This document shows, in pieces, positions 1 to 7,514 of a stretch of 30,779 nucleotides of DNA (position 1 is the stretch's first letter; every line of letters begins with the position of its first letter). This DNA comes from Ruminococcaceae bacterium UBA5450 (GTDB lineage Bacteria; Bacillota; Clostridia; Oscillospirales; Acutalibacteraceae), in the NCBI GenBank assembly GCA_002424295.1, contig DIQY01000039.1:11013-41791 (forward strand), read 5' to 3'. A model generated the notes under the pieces. That model had not been told where the DNA came from. It saw only the letters and a program-made list of their open reading frames with translations, and did no database searches. A program made the position numbers and the translations under genes.

Positions 1-21
1 GACCCCCACCACCGGTACCAT

Positions 22-62
22 AATGCGGCCTGTATTTTGATACAAATGCAGACCGCATTTTT
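22..62 (+). terminator. Terminator-like hairpin for a gene left of the window
   Basis: The arms AATGCGG and CCGCATT (22-28 and 53-59) pair, with CTG/CAG continuing the helix past a mismatch, and are followed by a short T run. This looks like a rho-independent terminator reading rightward, so it probably ends a gene lying left of position 1. Confidence 0.5.
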
Positions 63-312
63 ATGCCTTGATTGATGATAAATAGATGTAACTGACCTGT
101 CCCCCAAAAAGCCGTTCAATTAGTAATCTGGTAATCGCCTGAGATTTTCAAGATATATTTCTGCATGGTCAATTATCCAGCAGACTGTACTGGCGAAGGC
201 AGTTATATTCATTTTGCTGGTTTTCAATAATTTCTTTGGCTTCATAGAAATTCTTAAATGAGAAGAGTGTGGCGTATGGCAATTAGCCATGCGCCACACT
301 ACATCAGGAATA
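63..312. other. Non-coding stretch at left edge
   Basis: Apart from the hairpins at 22-62 and 266-300, I see no convincing gene here. A 69-codon open frame on the minus strand (120-329) runs through the terminator hairpin and into the end of the alcohol dehydrogenase gene, has no recognisable family and is treated as chance. Confidence 0.5.
266..300 (-). terminator. Hairpin downstream of alcohol dehydrogenase
   Basis: This is a 15-bp inverted repeat with a 5-base loop (arms 266-280 and 286-300). It lies 12 bp past the stop of the minus-strand dehydrogenase. The minus-strand tail after the stem is only moderately T-rich, and the single imperfect pair is G-U in plus-strand RNA but A-C in minus-strand RNA, so it may also act on rightward transcripts. 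Confidence 0.55.
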
Positions 313-1371
313 TTAGTCGATAATAACAACCGGCTTAATTAAATCAGCAGGCTTGTCTTTCATCAGGAAAAGAGCTTTTTCGAGGTTGTCCCATCCATGG
401 AATACATGGGTAACCAGCGGCGAAACATCTAGTCTGCCAGCTGAGATCAGAGAACCAAGCTTCTCCATACGCAGGCGTCCTCCTGGCATCAGTCCGCCAA
501 TAATCTCTTTGTGCCCCATGCCAAAGCCCCACTCAGCGCGGGGAATTTTAATATAGTCGCCGCTGCCAAGATAATTAACATTTCCAATTTTACCGCCCGG
601 CTTTACGGATTTTACAGCTTCTGCAAACGTATCGCAATTTCCGCCTGCGATACAGACCCTGTCAACGCCTTTGCCGTCTGTTATTTTAAGAACCTGATCG
701 GAAATTGGGCCATCTTTATAGCTGATAAAATCAGAAGCACCATATCTCTTTGCAGCCTCTCTGCAAACTTTGCGTGTACCAACGGCAATAATCCTGGAAG
801 CACCCCGTAGCGCCGCACCAGCAACTGACATCAACCCAACAGGGCCGATGCCAATAACGAGAACAGTATCACCGAACTGAATGTCAGCAAGCTCAACAGC
901 ATGGAATCCGGTCGGAACCATATCGGAAAGCATACATGCATTGCTAACGCTGATATTTTCCGGGAGATGTGCAAGGTTGCCATCAGCATCATTTACATGA
1001 AAATACTCTGCAAAAACACCGTCTTTGAAATTTGAGAACTTCCATCCGGCAAGCATACCACCGGAATGCATGGCATATCCACCCTGCGCTTCAAGAGAGT
1101 TCCAGTCTGGGGTAATTGCCGGGACAATAACTTTATCCCCTGGCTTAAAGTCTTTAACAAGGGAGCCTACCTCAACGACTTCAGCACAGCACTCATGGCC
1201 AAGGATGAGGTCATGCCTGTCCCCCATGGCACCTTCCCAGACGGTGTGAACATCCGAAGTGCAGATTGCCACGGCAAGGGGCCTGCAGATTGCATCCAGC
1301 GGCCCGCAGGAAGGTCTTTCCTTCTCAATCCAACCAGATTTTCCGATTCCAAGCATTGCATAACCTTTCAT
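313..1371 (-). CDS. adh: NADP-dependent secondary alcohol dehydrogenase (zinc MDR family)
   Basis: A 352-residue zinc-dependent medium-chain dehydrogenase, by recall very close to the secondary alcohol dehydrogenases of Clostridium beijerinckii and Thermoanaerobacter brockii, which interconvert ketones (acetone, butanone) and secondary alcohols in the cytoplasm. The catalytic zinc ligands of that subfamily are all in place: Cys37, His59, Glu60 and Asp150. The Rossmann motif GIGPVG lies at 174-179. The NADP-selecting set is Gly198, Thr199 (Ser in C. beijerinckii), Arg200 and Tyr218, so NADPH rather than NADH is expected. Like this subfamily it lacks the structural-zinc four-Cys lobe. The start is an ATG 8 bases after AGGAGG (minus strand). 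It is a single-gene unit with its own promoter at 1418-1447. The exact physiological substrate cannot be told from sequence. Confidence 0.95.
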   Translation of the reverse strand: MKGYAMLGIGKSGWIEKERPSCGPLDAICRPLAVAICTSDVHTVWEGAMGDRHDLILGHECCAEVVEVGSLVKDFKPGDKVIVPAITPDWNSLEAQGGYAMHSGGMLAGWKFSNFKDGVFAEYFHVNDADGNLAHLPENISVSNACMLSDMVPTGFHAVELADIQFGDTVLVIGIGPVGLMSVAGAALRGASRIIAVGTRKVCREAAKRYGASDFISYKDGPISDQVLKITDGKGVDRVCIAGGNCDTFAEAVKSVKPGGKIGNVNYLGSGDYIKIPRAEWGFGMGHKEIIGGLMPGGRLRMEKLGSLISAGRLDVSPLVTHVFHGWDNLEKALFLMKDKPADLIKPVVIID

Positions 1372-1417
1372 ACATATACCTCCTAATAGGCAAATCGTTA
1401 AATTTTCTACTTTACAT

Positions 1418-1447
1418 ATGTTATCAAATTCATATATATTATGTCAA
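1418..1447 (-). promoter_or_regulatory. Sigma-A promoter of the alcohol dehydrogenase gene
   Basis: On the minus strand, TTGACA (1442-1447) is followed after 18 bp by TAACAT (1418-1423), about 47 bp upstream of the start codon. No riboswitch or clear operator is visible between promoter and gene. Confidence 0.65.
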
Positions 1448-1635
1448 TCATTTTGAATGTAAAAGTTGATATTATTTTAGTGAATTTTTCAAAACAAAAT
1501 ATTAAAGTGCAGGTTAGTGCTTTTCTGGGACGAAAAGTGGCAATATCAGAGTAGGCCGGTAAGGCCTAGAATTTCAGCAGTTTTTACACCAAATGAGCAA
1601 AACTCAAAAAATGATGAAAATTAGGTAAAAAAAGT

Positions 1636-1664
1636 TTGACAACCAGCCAATCAAATGTTAACAT
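1636..1664 (+). promoter_or_regulatory. Promoter of the riboswitch-purine permease transcript
   Basis: A perfect TTGACA (1636-1641), a 17-bp spacer and TAACAT (1659-1664) place the transcript start about 25 bases before the riboswitch aptamer. Confidence 0.75.
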
Positions 1665-1695
1665 GAAATAAGTTAAAAATAAACTACCTTTTACT

Positions 1696-1767
1696 CATCC
1701 ATATAAGTTCGCCGATATGGGGCGGAAGTCTCTACGTGGCAGCCATAAATTGCCTACACTATGGATG
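1696..1767 (+). promoter_or_regulatory. Purine riboswitch aptamer, guanine class
   Basis: P1 is CATCCATA (1696-1703) pairing with TATGGATG (1760-1767). The junction 2/3 segment GTCTCTAC and the P3 arms around TAAA match the purine riboswitch consensus. The specificity base before the closing TATGG is C (the C74 position of the xpt aptamer), so the ligand should be guanine or hypoxanthine rather than adenine. Downstream, ATGTTC (1765-1770) in the 3' side of P1 can pair with GAACAT (1836-1841) in the terminator's 5' arm, with CCG/CGG reinforcing. This would give a classic OFF switch: ligand stabilises P1, frees the terminator arm and stops transcription. Confidence 0.93.
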
Positions 1768-1827
1768 TTCAAACCGAAAGCTACCAGCTCCTGGGCATTG
1801 TCCTTTGCAGTAGGAGCCGGTTGTTTG

Positions 1828-1864
1828 TGCGGTCGGAACATGCTGTTCCGGCCGTATTTTTTTT
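1828..1864 (+). terminator. Riboswitch-controlled intrinsic terminator
   Basis: A 13-bp stem (1828-1840 with 1844-1856, one G-U pair) and a 3-base loop are followed by eight T's. It lies between the aptamer and the permease. A second hairpin (GCTCCT with AGGAGC, roughly 1782-1823) sits inside the proposed antiterminator fold. Confidence 0.9.
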
Positions 1865-1913
1865 CGGCAGCCAGATAGCTGTACAACAAATTAGGAGGAA
1901 AGATCAAGAAATT

Positions 1914-3341
1914 ATGGAAAAGTTTTTCCATCTCAAAGAGCACAATACTACCGTTAAGACCGAAACTCTAGCTGGTCTTACAACTTTCATGGCAATGGCT
2001 TACATCCTAATGGTAAACTCCGGAATGCTTGGCAATAACATTCTTGCAAAAGATGGGTCGGTGCTTTATCAAGGTCCCGGTTTCAATGCCATTTATATCG
2101 CCACTGCTATTTCCGCCATCATTGGCACTGTCCTGACAGGCCTAATGTCCAATCTGCCGCTGGCTCAGGCCAGCGGCATGGGACTGAATGCTTTCTTCAC
2201 CTATACAATCTGTGTCGGGTTGCATTTCACTTACGCTAATGCTTTGGTCCTGGTTCTGATCGACGGCATTGTCTTTGTCATACTTACTGGCACAGGTCTT
2301 CGGAAACAGCTTTTTGAAGCTATTCCAAAGCCTGTCCGCATTGCAATTCCTGCCGGTATTGGCCTTTTTATTGCTTTTATCGGGTTACAGGATGCCAAAA
2401 TAGTCGTTAGTAACGAATCAACCCTTGTTACCCTTGCTTCCTTCAATATTTTGAAGGGAACTACATGGGCAACGTTTATGCCCATCCTGATTACTCTCCT
2501 TACCATATTCGGCATTGCCACTATGGCCCAGAAAAAAATAAAAGGCTCTGTTCTTTGGGGCATTCTAGGCGGCGGCATTCTCTATTATATCTTTGGTGCT
2601 ACCGTACCAGGATTCTACGCAAACCTTTCTGTCAATACTATGAATCCAATCACAGCATTCTCTGATTTCGGCACAAAATCTTTCGGCAAGGTCTTCACAG
2701 AAGGCTTTGATTTCAGCCATTTCCTCGCTGCCAACAAATGCGGTACGGGAAGCTTGGTGCTTGCTGTCCTTACTTCTTCACTTGCTTTCTGTATGGTTGA
2801 CATGTTTGATACAATGGGAACACTGTATGGTGCCTGTGCACGCGGTGACATGCTGACGAAAGACGGCAATGTTCCCAACATGAATAAAGCCATGATGGCA
2901 GATGCAATTGCGACTGTCACGGGTTCTGTCTGCGGCACCAGCACCGTCACTACTTTCGTAGAGTCATCTGCTGGCGTTGCAGAAGGCGGACGCACCGGCC
3001 TTACCTCATTAGTGACTGCCGGCATGTTCCTGATTGCAATGTTTCTCTCCCCGGTTGCAGCGTTGATTCCTGGCTGTGCGACTGCTGCCGCCCTGATTTA
3101 TGTTGGTGTTTTGATGATGAACTGCGTTAAAAACATCGACTGGCTTTCCCCCATTTCTGCCGTACCCGCTTTTCTGACGATTGCCATTATGGCTTTCACC
3201 TATAATATTTCATATGGCATTGCATTTGGCCTGGTTTCCTATTTGGTCATCAGCATCCTTGTCGGAAAAATCAAGGAAACAAAGCCGGTTACGTGGATTA
3301 TTGCTATTCTGTTCATCGTAATGTTTGCTTTGTCTCATTGA
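1914..3341 (+). CDS. pbuG: Guanine/hypoxanthine permease, NCS2 (AzgA/PbuG-type)
   Basis: A 475-residue polytopic membrane protein of the AzgA branch of the NCS2 purine permeases, taking up guanine/hypoxanthine by proton symport. Family hallmarks are the N-terminal segment TLAGLTTFMAMAYILMVNS and the region GTSTVTTFVESSAGVAEGGR followed by TGL. About 12 or more hydrophobic segments run through to the C-terminus. The frame stays open upstream to 1761, but that codon is inside the riboswitch aptamer, so the ATG at 1914 is chosen. AGGAGG at 1893-1898 is 15 bases away, longer than usual, so an ATT start at 1911 or a nearby codon is possible. The guanine riboswitch upstream supports the substrate. 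It is monocistronic, ending at the terminator at 3368-3411. Confidence 0.93.
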   Translation: MEKFFHLKEHNTTVKTETLAGLTTFMAMAYILMVNSGMLGNNILAKDGSVLYQGPGFNAIYIATAISAIIGTVLTGLMSNLPLAQASGMGLNAFFTYTICVGLHFTYANALVLVLIDGIVFVILTGTGLRKQLFEAIPKPVRIAIPAGIGLFIAFIGLQDAKIVVSNESTLVTLASFNILKGTTWATFMPILITLLTIFGIATMAQKKIKGSVLWGILGGGILYYIFGATVPGFYANLSVNTMNPITAFSDFGTKSFGKVFTEGFDFSHFLAANKCGTGSLVLAVLTSSLAFCMVDMFDTMGTLYGACARGDMLTKDGNVPNMNKAMMADAIATVTGSVCGTSTVTTFVESSAGVAEGGRTGLTSLVTAGMFLIAMFLSPVAALIPGCATAAALIYVGVLMMNCVKNIDWLSPISAVPAFLTIAIMAFTYNISYGIAFGLVSYLVISILVGKIKETKPVTWIIAILFIVMFALSH

Positions 3342-3367
3342 AATTTCATTCAGAAATTTGCATTTTA

Positions 3368-3411
3368 AGAGAAGCTCTGCTTGGTAGCAAACCAGCAGAG
3401 CTTCTCTTTTT
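3368..3411 (+). terminator. Terminator of the purine permease gene
   Basis: Arms AGAGAAGCTCTGC and GCAGAGCTTCTCT (extended by TGGT/ACCA) are followed by a T run, 26 bp after the permease stop. Confidence 0.9.
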
Positions 3412-3464
3412 AGACAGTTATAATTTCTCTCTACACAGCAGACACAGATGTTTGCTGCAATGTT

Positions 3465-4238
3465 TCATTCCTTTCGGGAATTTTCACATCCATGATCTCC
3501 GCAGGAATGTCCTTCGTCACCATGCTCACGGTCATGGTGTTCACAGTGAACATCAGGGTCATAGCTGAGTTTTCCGGCAAGCAGATTGGTTACAGCCTCA
3601 TCTGCGCTCCCGGAAACACCTCCAAATAACCGGATTCCTGCTTCAGACAGCTTTTGCTGCGCGCCACCACCGATTCCGCCGCAGATCAGGGTATCAACCT
3701 TATGCGAAGACAGAAACCCCGCCAGCGCACCATGGCTGTTCCCCATTGTGCCGATAATTTCTGAATGGGCAATTTTTCCATCTTTTATTTCATAGATTTT
3801 AAACTGCTCCGTACGTCCAAAGTGCTGAAAAATGTTACCGTTTTCATAAGCTACTGCAATATTCATGTTTGTTCCTCCTGGCTGTTGTTTGCGGCAGGAA
3901 CGTTTGCTGCATTGCTTCAGGAACCCCCTGCCACATTGCTCCCCGCAGCACTTGCAAGTTGCATAATCACCGCCGGAAATAATCAGTTTTTTCCCATTGA
4001 CCAGCGCATCTGCAATTTTCCACCTTGCACAGCTATATATGCCTTGCACCGTTGTTCGTGAAACACGCATCTGAGCTGCACATTCCTCCTGAGTACAATT
4101 TTCCAGGTCAATCAGGCGGACTGCCTCATACTCGTCGACTGTCAGCATGACCGGCTGGCCATGGGGACAAGAACCTGGTGAAAAACTGTCATTGCGGGGC
4201 TGGCAGCAAACAAACCGTTCCTTTTGCGGACGTGGCAT
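3465..4238 (-). CDS. DUF134 HTH - NifX-type cluster-binding fusion protein
   Basis: A 257-residue, two-domain protein. Residues 1-100 are a DUF134 domain with a sigma-like helix-turn-helix (LTVDEYEAVRLIDLENCTQ, then SRTTVQGIYSCARWKIADAL). A Cys-rich linker follows (CKCCGEQC, then a further CSKRSC). Residues 125-225 are a NifB/NifX dinitrogenase-cofactor-type domain (MNIAVAYENGNIFQHFGRTE, ICGGIGGGA), which in relatives binds Fe-S or Fe-Mo clusters or other small ligands. The tail is His/Asp/Glu-rich (HCEHHDREHGDEGHSCGDHG) and looks metal-binding. Met125 has its own strong AGGAGG 7 bases upstream inside the gene, so the NifX half may also be made as a separate 133-residue protein. Function unknown; a metal- or cluster-sensing regulator is plausible, and its promoter carries paired repeats suggesting autoregulation. 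Confidence 0.85.
   Translation of the reverse strand: MPRPQKERFVCCQPRNDSFSPGSCPHGQPVMLTVDEYEAVRLIDLENCTQEECAAQMRVSRTTVQGIYSCARWKIADALVNGKKLIISGGDYATCKCCGEQCGRGFLKQCSKRSCRKQQPGGTNMNIAVAYENGNIFQHFGRTEQFKIYEIKDGKIAHSEIIGTMGNSHGALAGFLSSHKVDTLICGGIGGGAQQKLSEAGIRLFGGVSGSADEAVTNLLAGKLSYDPDVHCEHHDREHGDEGHSCGDHGCENSRKE
3864..3879 (-). promoter_or_regulatory. Internal ribosome binding site and start for the NifX-like half
   Basis: On the minus strand AGGAGG (3874-3879) sits 7 bases before an in-frame ATG (3864-3866), exactly where the NifX-type domain begins. Ribosomes could initiate here and give a 133-residue product (3465-3866) without the HTH domain. Alternatively it is a relic of two genes that merged. 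Confidence 0.6.
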
Positions 4239-4250
4239 AAAATCATCTCA

Positions 4251-4301
4251 TTTCCGGCATATGTTTTAAATAATTATAACTTAGTTTCCGGCATATGTCA
4301 A
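4251..4301 (-). promoter_or_regulatory. Promoter with two direct-repeat operators for the DUF134-NifX gene
   Basis: The minus strand carries a perfect sigma-A promoter: TTGACA (4296-4301), 17-bp spacer, TATAAT (4273-4278). The 14-base sequence ACATATGCCGGAAA (minus strand) occurs twice in the same orientation, at 4285-4298 overlapping the -35 and spacer, and at 4251-4264 just past the transcription start. The repeats are 34 bp apart, roughly three helical turns, as expected for cooperative repressor binding. Confidence 0.75.
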
Positions 4302-4311
4302 TAAAAAATTT

Positions 4312-4352
4312 ATAAGAAAAGCTGCCTATCTTCTCTAACAGAAAAGGCAGCC
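4312..4352 (-). terminator. Terminator of the CoA-disulfide reductase operon
   Basis: Arms GCTGCCT (4321-4327) and AGGCAGC (4345-4351) pair and, on the minus strand, are followed by TTTTCTTAT. It lies about 70 bp after the broken rhodanese gene. Confidence 0.7.
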
Positions 4353-4422
4353 TTATTGAGCGAAAATAAAGTTATGTGATTGGAAATTGCATGAGAATGC
4401 TGTAAAATATCTTTTAAATATT

Positions 4423-4748
4423 TCACTTAGCCATAAGACCATACGGCCAGCCAATAATCACACCAACGCTGCTCTCATCAGTTATAGACCATTGAAACCA
4501 GTTTTGCGGCCGCATTGTCTGCCCGATATCCGCTCTGGCAGTAGAATAAAATCTTATGATCCATATCCGGAAGTCCGGATGCAGCGTGCTTTGTAATTTC
4601 ATCAACCGGAATTAACTTTGCATCCCCCATATGGCTCTTCTGCCGTGCAGACATCCAAAATCACACAATCTTTTTCAGTATTCATAATTTCTTTTGCCTG
4701 CTTTGCAGAAATTGTCCGAAAATGATCCTGCTTCCCCGCACCGGTCAT
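4423..4748 (-). pseudogene. Small single-domain rhodanese, frameshifted
   Basis: Read in three successive frames, this minus-strand segment gives a rhodanese-like protein. Frame one starts at 4748 (MTGAGKQDHF, ISAKQAKEIM, CVILDV, TAEE). Frame two gives AKLIPVDEITKHAASG and the intact active loop YCQSGYRA, catalytic Cys included. Frame three ends with GVIIGWPYGLMAK and stop. The first break (near 4630) seems to have lost several codons between TAEE and the GDAKLIP part; the second (near 4480) is a simple shift after LVSMVY. It starts one base past the stop of the upstream reductase, so it was the second gene of that operon, probably a sulfurtransferase working on persulfide sulfur. Two breaks point to decay, though sequencing error at either site cannot be excluded. 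Confidence 0.8.
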
Positions 4749-4749
4749 A

Positions 4750-6432
4750 TCATTTATATTCCGTGCAAACATATTCAGGCACCGTCTTTTCATGGATGGC
4801 AGATTCATAGAGCCGCCAGCCACCTGCAAGATTATAGCAGTCATAACCATATCCTGCAAGAATACGGCAGGCAATATAGCTGCGCAGACCACTGTGGCAA
4901 TGGAGGTAGACTGGCTTGTCTTTGGGGATTTCATCCAAATGTTCCCGCAGGCTGTCCAGTGGGATATTCCGGAAGCCGCTGATTTTGCCGCGCGCAACCT
5001 CGGTCTTTGTCCTCACATCCAGCAATGTCACACTGCCATCACGTGGAAGAGAATCTACATCGTCCCAGAAAAACTGCTTGACTTTCCCCGTAATAATATT
5101 TTCGGCAACAAACCCCAACATATTGACCGGATCCTTGGCACTGCTGAACGGCGGGGCATAGCAAAGTTCCAGTCCGGCAAGGTCGGTTACTTTTGCACCA
5201 AAGCGGATAGCCGCTGCCAGTACGTCAATGCGCTTATCAACGCCGTCAAAGCCGACAATCTGCGCACCAAGCAACTGAAATGTTTTTTTATCCCAAAGCG
5301 CCTTGATGGACATATTAGATGCACCAGGATAATAGGACGCATGGGAAGGCAGATACAAATAGGCTTTATCATAATTGATGCCGGCCGCTTCAGCCGACTT
5401 CTCATTCAGCCCCGTGGAAGCAACCGTCATTTCAAATGCCTTGATAACAGATGAGCCCTGCGTACCGGAGTACTCGCTTTCAAAGCCGCAGATATGATTG
5501 GCGGCAATCCTTCCCTGTTTGTTGGCAGGGCCAGCTAAAGGGACATACGTCGGATTTCCGGTAATAAAATTCACCGTTTCGACTGCATCCCCTACGGCAT
5601 AAATATCATGGACACTGGTCTGCATGTGGGCATCCGTAAGGATTGCTCCCCGTGAATTCACTCTCATACCGCATTTTTCTGCCAAATCTGTATCCGGACG
5701 GACACCAACCGACATTAGGAGCATATCTGAACAGACAGAACCATTTTTTAGTGTAACTCTTAAATGGTCGTCTTCCTTATCAATGGCTTTGACGCCATTT
5801 CTGAGAATTAGCCGGATTCCTTTTGACCTAAGATACTGCTGCACATCGGCAGCCATATCAAAATCCAGGGAAGCAATCAAATGGTCCGTCATTTCGATAA
5901 TGATAACGTCCAGTCCCGCTTTTTTGAGATTTTCTGCCATCTCAATTCCGATTGCACCGCCGCCGACTATAACGGCTGACTTTGGTTTTTTCTCTTCGAG
6001 GAACGTCTTAATTTTCAGGGTATCCGGAATATTCCTTAGGGTAAACACCCGCTCGGAGTCAGCGCCCGGAATGGGAGGAGTTACCGGTTTAGCTCCAGGA
6101 GAGAGAATCAGTTTGTCATAGCTCTCCAGGTAAGTCTCTCCGGTTTTAAGGTCCCGTACCGTAATAGTATTGGACTTTGGATCGATTTCCGTAACTTCGT
6201 TGTTTACCCGCACGTCAATCTGAAAACGCGCTTTTAAGCTTTCCGGCGTCTGAATGGTAAGATTTTCTTTCTTGGGAATTATGCTGCTGATATAATAAGG
6301 GAGACCACAGTTAGCAAAAGAAACGTATCCCCCACGCTCCAGAATAATGATTTCTGCTTTTTCATTGAGTCTGCGGAGCCTTGCCGCAGCGGAAGCACCG
6401 CCTGCAACGCCGCCAACAATAACAATTTTCAT
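4750..6432 (-). CDS. CoA-disulfide reductase with C-terminal rhodanese domain
   Basis: A 560-residue FAD- and NAD(P)H-dependent pyridine nucleotide-disulfide oxidoreductase fused to a rhodanese domain (CoADR-RHD/Npsr type). It reduces CoA disulfide or CoA-persulfide/polysulfide in the cytoplasm. Visible: N-terminal FAD motif IVGGVAGGASAAARL; single active Cys42 in SFANCGLPYY, the one-cysteine signature of this family; second nucleotide motif VIVGGGAIGIEMAENL; FAD motif DIYAVGDAVE; rhodanese active loop HCHSGLR with Cys512. The ATG at 6432 is chosen because AGAGGA lies 8 bases upstream; an in-frame start 17 codons earlier lacks this. It lies head to head with a Crp/Fnr regulator (73-bp gap) and is followed by a broken rhodanese, so the locus handles sulfane sulfur or disulfide stress. 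Length is normal for the fusion family. Confidence 0.93.
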   Translation of the reverse strand: MKIVIVGGVAGGASAAARLRRLNEKAEIIILERGGYVSFANCGLPYYISSIIPKKENLTIQTPESLKARFQIDVRVNNEVTEIDPKSNTITVRDLKTGETYLESYDKLILSPGAKPVTPPIPGADSERVFTLRNIPDTLKIKTFLEEKKPKSAVIVGGGAIGIEMAENLKKAGLDVIIIEMTDHLIASLDFDMAADVQQYLRSKGIRLILRNGVKAIDKEDDHLRVTLKNGSVCSDMLLMSVGVRPDTDLAEKCGMRVNSRGAILTDAHMQTSVHDIYAVGDAVETVNFITGNPTYVPLAGPANKQGRIAANHICGFESEYSGTQGSSVIKAFEMTVASTGLNEKSAEAAGINYDKAYLYLPSHASYYPGASNMSIKALWDKKTFQLLGAQIVGFDGVDKRIDVLAAAIRFGAKVTDLAGLELCYAPPFSSAKDPVNMLGFVAENIITGKVKQFFWDDVDSLPRDGSVTLLDVRTKTEVARGKISGFRNIPLDSLREHLDEIPKDKPVYLHCHSGLRSYIACRILAGYGYDCYNLAGGWRLYESAIHEKTVPEYVCTEYK

Positions 6433-6505
6433 TTTAATTTCCTCTTTGCTGTCACACTGGCTTAGATTCTTCAGCCTTATCATCTTTTGAAAGGAGATTG
6501 ACTTA

Positions 6506-7189
6506 ATGCCGTTACAGGAATGTGAAAAGTTATACTCAAAGATATTCCCTTTTTGGGATAAATTAAACCGGGAAGATCAAGAGCTTCTTTGCCTTCATAC
6601 TTCCGACGCCAAATATGCAAAAGGGGAAAATATTCATGGAAGTAACCGCGAATGCACCGGAGGAATCCTTGTTCGGAAAGGTTCCATCCGTATCTATCTG
6701 TTGTCTGAGGAAGGCAAAGAAGTTACGATTTCGCGCCTTTACTCCGGGGACACATGTATGCTTGGTGCTTCCTGCGTATTGAAGTCTATTACATTTGATG
6801 TATTCATGGACGCAACCGAAGACACCGAGTGCTACATTATCGACGGGCCCGCTCTTGCGGCGGTCAATAAACACAGCGTCTACGCGGAGAATTACGCGTT
6901 GAATATTGTTGTCAGCCGGTTTTCCGATGTCATGTGGATTATGCAGCAAATCCTGTTTTTAAGTTTTGACCGGCGCCTTGCCATTTTCCTACACGATGAA
7001 ATGAGCAGGACTGGAAGCACCACCATTCATATGACTCATGATCAGATTGCAAAATATATGGGCTCTGCCCGTGAGGTAGTCTCCCGGATGCTAAAATACT
7101 TTGCGGCAGAAGGAATCGTTGAGCACTCCCGCGGCGGCATCAAAATCATTGACAAGAAAAGATTGCAGGCATTAGCCCTGAATCAGTGA
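6506..7189 (+). CDS. Crp/Fnr-family transcriptional regulator
   Basis: A 227-residue protein with an N-terminal cyclic-nucleotide-binding-like beta barrel (GGILVRKGSIRIYLLSEEGK, LYSGDTCMLGASCVL), a dimer helix and a C-terminal winged HTH (MTHDQIAKYMGSAREVVSRM). The recognition helix carries Glu-x-x-Ser-Arg as in FNR-type members. Several cysteines are scattered (near residues 6, 29, 50, 82, 87 and 106) but there is no classic FNR N-terminal Cys cluster, so an [Fe-S] sensor cannot be claimed; redox or persulfide sensing by thiols is possible. Start ATG follows AAGGAG. It is divergent from CoA-disulfide reductase and its last 18 bp overlap the thioredoxin gene tail-to-tail. Its neighbours suggest it controls these oxidative/sulfur-stress genes; this is inference. 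Confidence 0.9.
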   Translation: MPLQECEKLYSKIFPFWDKLNREDQELLCLHTSDAKYAKGENIHGSNRECTGGILVRKGSIRIYLLSEEGKEVTISRLYSGDTCMLGASCVLKSITFDVFMDATEDTECYIIDGPALAAVNKHSVYAENYALNIVVSRFSDVMWIMQQILFLSFDRRLAIFLHDEMSRTGSTTIHMTHDQIAKYMGSAREVVSRMLKYFAAEGIVEHSRGGIKIIDKKRLQALALNQ

Positions 7190-7483
7190 CAGGATTGCAG
7201 TCTTAGGCCTTGCGCCGACAGCCTGGCGGACAACTTTTCCATTTTTCATCACGACGAGGGTTGGGATACTCATGACTTGGAATGCCTGCGCAAGCCCTGG
7301 TTCTTCATCTACATTGACCTTGCCGACCTGAATTGATGGATTCTCTTCGGCAATCTCCTCGACAACTGGAGACACCATGCGGCACGGTCCACACCAGCTT
7401 GCCCAGAAGTCCAAAAGGACAGTCTTATCAGACTTAATAATTTCGGATTCAAAATTGTTTTTATTGACTTTCAGAATAGACAT
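7172..7483 (-). CDS. trxA: Thioredoxin
   Basis: A 103-residue thioredoxin with the WCGPC active site in FWASWCGPCRMV, the cis-proline segment VMSIPTLVVMKNG and a normal single-domain length. It transfers reducing equivalents to protein disulfides in the cytoplasm. The ATG at 7483 follows AGGAG by 8 bases; a GTG three codons earlier is part of that ribosome binding site and is rejected. The 3' end overlaps the convergent Crp/Fnr gene by 18 bp. Its promoter faces that of the desulfoferrodoxin gene around a shared palindrome at 7543-7555. Confidence 0.95.
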   Translation of the reverse strand: MSILKVNKNNFESEIIKSDKTVLLDFWASWCGPCRMVSPVVEEIAEENPSIQVGKVNVDEEPGLAQAFQVMSIPTLVVMKNGKVVRQAVGARPKTAILSLIQG

Positions 7484-7514
7484 TTTAATCACTCCTTATT
7501 GATTTTGCATTTCT

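Noticed and set aside
120..329. 69-codon minus-strand open frame at the left edge
   Set aside because: It runs through the hairpin at 266-300 and overlaps the end of the dehydrogenase gene; no ribosome site or family.
1761..1913. N-terminal extension of the purine permease frame
   Set aside because: The first codon lies in the riboswitch P1 helix and the extension crosses the riboswitch terminator; the conserved family N-terminus begins at 1914.
4792..5454. 220-codon plus-strand open frame opposite the CoA-disulfide reductase
   Set aside because: Antisense shadow of a well-conserved gene; no ribosome binding site or recognisable domain.
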